Below, one piece after another: positions 6,354-7,791 of a stretch of 7,791 bases of DNA (the first letter of the stretch is position 1; each line of letters opens with the position of its first letter). The stretch spans positions 1 to 7,791 of the forward strand of contig JAISFT010000103.1 in NCBI GenBank assembly GCA_031263435.1, given 5' to 3'. The DNA is from Treponema sp. (lineage in GTDB: Bacteria > Spirochaetota > Spirochaetia > Treponematales > Breznakiellaceae). A program made the translations under genes and the position numbers. The notes under the pieces were generated by a model. The model had not been told where the DNA came from and did no database searches. It saw nothing but the letters and a program-made list of their open reading frames with translations.

Positions 6354-7532
6354 ATGAGAGCCACCCGCGCCCTGATATACCTGGACCGCTTTAGGGGGAA
6401 CCTCCGTGCCGTAGCGGATCGGATTGGGAAACGGCGGATCTGCGTACCCGTTAAAGCCGATGCCTACGGCCACGGCGCCCTCCCCCTGGCCCGCGCCGCC
6501 CTCAAGGCCGGGGCCGATTCCCTGGCCGTAGCCCTTGTCCAGGAGGGGGAGGAACTGCGGCAGGGGGGGATAAGGGCCCCCATCCTGCTCCTCTCCCAGG
6601 CCATGCCGGAAGAACTTGCGGACCTGGTAAAACATACACTCAGCCCCCTGGTTTCCGATGGAACCTACATCGACGCCCTTGCCAAAACCGCCCGGGCGGC
6701 GGGACAGAGACTCGACCTCCACCTCAAAATAGACACCGGCATGGGCCGTGCCGGCTGCCGGCCGGAAGAGGCCGCGGCGCTGGCAGCCCAAATCCTTTCC
6801 CATAAAAACCTGCGCCTGGCCGGGCTTGCCACCCACCTGGCCGTCTCCGATTCCGCAAGCCCCGGCGACAGAGCCTATACCGGGGAACAGTTACAGCGTT
6901 TCGCCAGCGCCGTCACAGCCGTCCGGGCAGCGGGCATCGATCCGGGCATCATCCACGCCGCCAACACCGGGGGCGTCTTTTACCACCCGGATTCCTGGTT
7001 CGACATGGTCCGCCCCGGCATCCTCCTCTACGGCTATGGCCCCCGCCCCGGAACAGCCGCGCCGCCGGAACTCCCGGCCATCATCCCGCGGCCCGTCATG
7101 GAACTCCACAGCAAAATAGCCGCCATCAAACCGATCCGCCGGGGCGAAACCGTCTCCTATGGCCGTACCTGGACCGCCGCGGAGGATACCCTGGTCGCCC
7201 TCATCCCCGCCGGCTATGCCGACGGCCTCAGACGGGACCTGGGCGGCGCCTGGCACATAGCAATCCGGGGCAGCGCCTACCCCATCGTAGGCCGGATCTG
7301 CATGGACCAGTGCATGGTAAACCTGGGCAGCCCAGGGCACAGCCCCCCCCCGTCCCCCGGCGATAACGTCATCCTGTTCGGGGAAGCCCCCACCCCCTGC
7401 ACGCCCCCCCCTCCCGGCGCCCCCCAATGCGGTGACGCCGCCCTCATGGCCGAAAGCCTGGGAACCATCCCCTACGAAATCACCTGCGGCATCAGCAAAC
7501 GAGTCCCCCGGGTGTATGTAGATCACCCTTAG
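6354..7532 (+). CDS. alr: Alanine racemase, PLP-dependent
   Basis: Interconverts L- and D-alanine with pyridoxal phosphate and so supplies D-Ala for peptidoglycan; a cytoplasmic dimer in the family. 392 aa with all hallmarks: VKADAYGHG with PLP-binding Lys34; KIDTGMGRAG (125-134); ATHLAVSD (159-166); RPGILLYGY (220-228); VSYGRTW with catalytic Tyr269; PAGYADGLRR (285-294); VGRICMDQ with Met317 (312-319); and C-terminal GTIPYEITCGISKRVPRVY (370-388). Start: ATG 6354 fits the family N-terminus; GAGGAG lies 12 nt upstream (6336-6341), somewhat far. Odd: Pro-rich inserts at about 330-334 and 345-360 (PTPCTPPPPGAP) in loops before the conserved C-terminal segment. Divergent from the lipoprotein gene and the only plus-strand gene, but with a C-rich sense strand. 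Its last 16 sense codons and stop codon form part of the large palindrome 7480-7791. Confidence 0.97.
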   Translation: MRATRALIYLDRFRGNLRAVADRIGKRRICVPVKADAYGHGALPLARAALKAGADSLAVALVQEGEELRQGGIRAPILLLSQAMPEELADLVKHTLSPLVSDGTYIDALAKTARAAGQRLDLHLKIDTGMGRAGCRPEEAAALAAQILSHKNLRLAGLATHLAVSDSASPGDRAYTGEQLQRFASAVTAVRAAGIDPGIIHAANTGGVFYHPDSWFDMVRPGILLYGYGPRPGTAAPPELPAIIPRPVMELHSKIAAIKPIRRGETVSYGRTWTAAEDTLVALIPAGYADGLRRDLGGAWHIAIRGSAYPIVGRICMDQCMVNLGSPGHSPPPSPGDNVILFGEAPTPCTPPPPGAPQCGDAALMAESLGTIPYEITCGISKRVPRVYVDHP

Positions 7533-7587
7533 ATATGTTTATCCTGTAAGGGGGGGCCCGCTACCACGGCCAATGTCCCCGTAGCCG

Positions 7588-7610
7588 GCTCAAGGGCTCC
7601 GCCCTTGAGC
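7588..7610 (+). terminator. GC-rich hairpin after alr, possible terminator
   Basis: GCTCAAGGGC (7588-7597), loop TCC, GCCCTTGAGC (7601-7610): a perfect 10-bp stem 55 nt after the alr stop. There is no T run, so it is not a canonical intrinsic terminator. It lies inside the left arm of the palindrome; the mirrored segment in the right arm has lost the local pairing. Confidence 0.4.
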
Positions 7611-7738
7611 TTCCGGTGTTCCTCTGGGGCCCCCGCGGGGCCCCCAGCGGAAACGCGGACGCTCACGGGCGGCGCCCTGGCGCCGGCAACGGGGACATTG
7701 GCCGGGGTAGCGGGCCCCCCCTTACAGGCTAAACATAT

Positions 7739-7791
7739 CTAAGGGTGATCTACATACACCCGGGGGACTCGTTTGCTGATGCCGCAGATGA
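7739..7791 (-). CDS. Second alr-like C-terminus, convergent, truncated by window end
   Basis: The right arm of the palindrome, read on the minus strand, encodes ICGISKRVPRVYVDHP and a TAG stop (7739-7741), the alanine racemase C-terminal motif. It differs from alr by one base in 53 (codon ATC against ACC, so Ile for Thr378). Only 16 sense codons are visible. It may be the end of a full duplicate alr, a fragment carried by the inverted duplication, or an assembly fold-back. Confidence 0.45.
   Translation of the reverse strand, partial: ICGISKRVPRVYVDHP

Larger units (their letters stand above)
7480..7791. repeat. Giant palindrome (inverted repeat, arms of at least 156 bp) running off the window end
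   Basis: Every position x pairs with 15271-x; the axis lies between 7635 and 7636 in CCCCGCGGGG. I count 14 mismatches in 156 pairs and no indels. The outer 103 pairs have only three mismatches (7483, 7542, 7566); the inner 53 have eleven. The left arm holds the 3' end of alr (7480-7532) and then non-coding sequence including CCCGCTACC and GGCCAATGTCCCCG; the right arm mirrors all of it. Stretches of 58 and 23 pairs are perfect. The arms probably extend beyond the window. Possible natures: an inverted duplication of the alr region, a convergent gene pair sharing a bidirectional terminator, or a fold-back assembly artefact. The 206 bp between the two stop codons (7533-7738) show no gene. Confidence 0.95.

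Noticed and set aside
7541..7730. An insertion sequence with GTAA-type ends between the two alr 3' ends
   Set aside because: The mirrored sequence continues through the flanks as inverted, not direct, repeats, so there is no target duplication, and there is no transposase.

Overview
The base composition and gene content suggest a GC-rich spirochaete, most like the gut treponemes. This is an inference: no rRNA or marker alignment is available. It rests on the large Treponema-style lipoprotein, the mnmE-mnmG pairing, and a top strand that is C-rich across genes of both orientations. That skew suggests the minus strand is the replication leading strand here.

Layout. Positions 1-6237 carry four genes on the minus strand. 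In transcription order these are a large lipoprotein of unknown function (6237-4507), a PAP2-family membrane lipid phosphatase (4399-3452), mnmE (3333-1804) and mnmG (1796 to the window start, truncated by the window edge). MnmE and MnmG are the two subunits of the enzyme that makes the (carboxymethyl)aminomethyl group on wobble U34 of tRNAs, and they are 7 nt apart, so they form an operon. After a 116-bp AT-rich divergent spacer, alr (alanine racemase, 6354-7532) runs on the plus strand. PAP2 (if it recycles undecaprenyl-P) and Alr (D-Ala) could both serve the cell wall.

Two non-coding structures stand out. First, a 148-bp hairpin-rich element with 15-bp terminal inverted repeats and CTAG at both ends (3308-3455) fills the gap between PAP2 and mnmE. 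It supplies the stop codon of PAP2 and the Shine-Dalgarno, start codon and first eight codons of mnmE. A 43-bp short derivative lies inverted at 4451-4493, sharing a 23-bp identical core. Second, the window ends in a roughly 312-bp palindrome (7480-7791, axis at 7635/7636). Its arms include the last 16 sense codons and the stop codon of alr, so a second alr-like 3' end runs convergently off the window edge.

A further theme is small repeat-derived insertions in variable loops of otherwise well conserved proteins (MnmG, MnmE twice, the lipoprotein, Alr).
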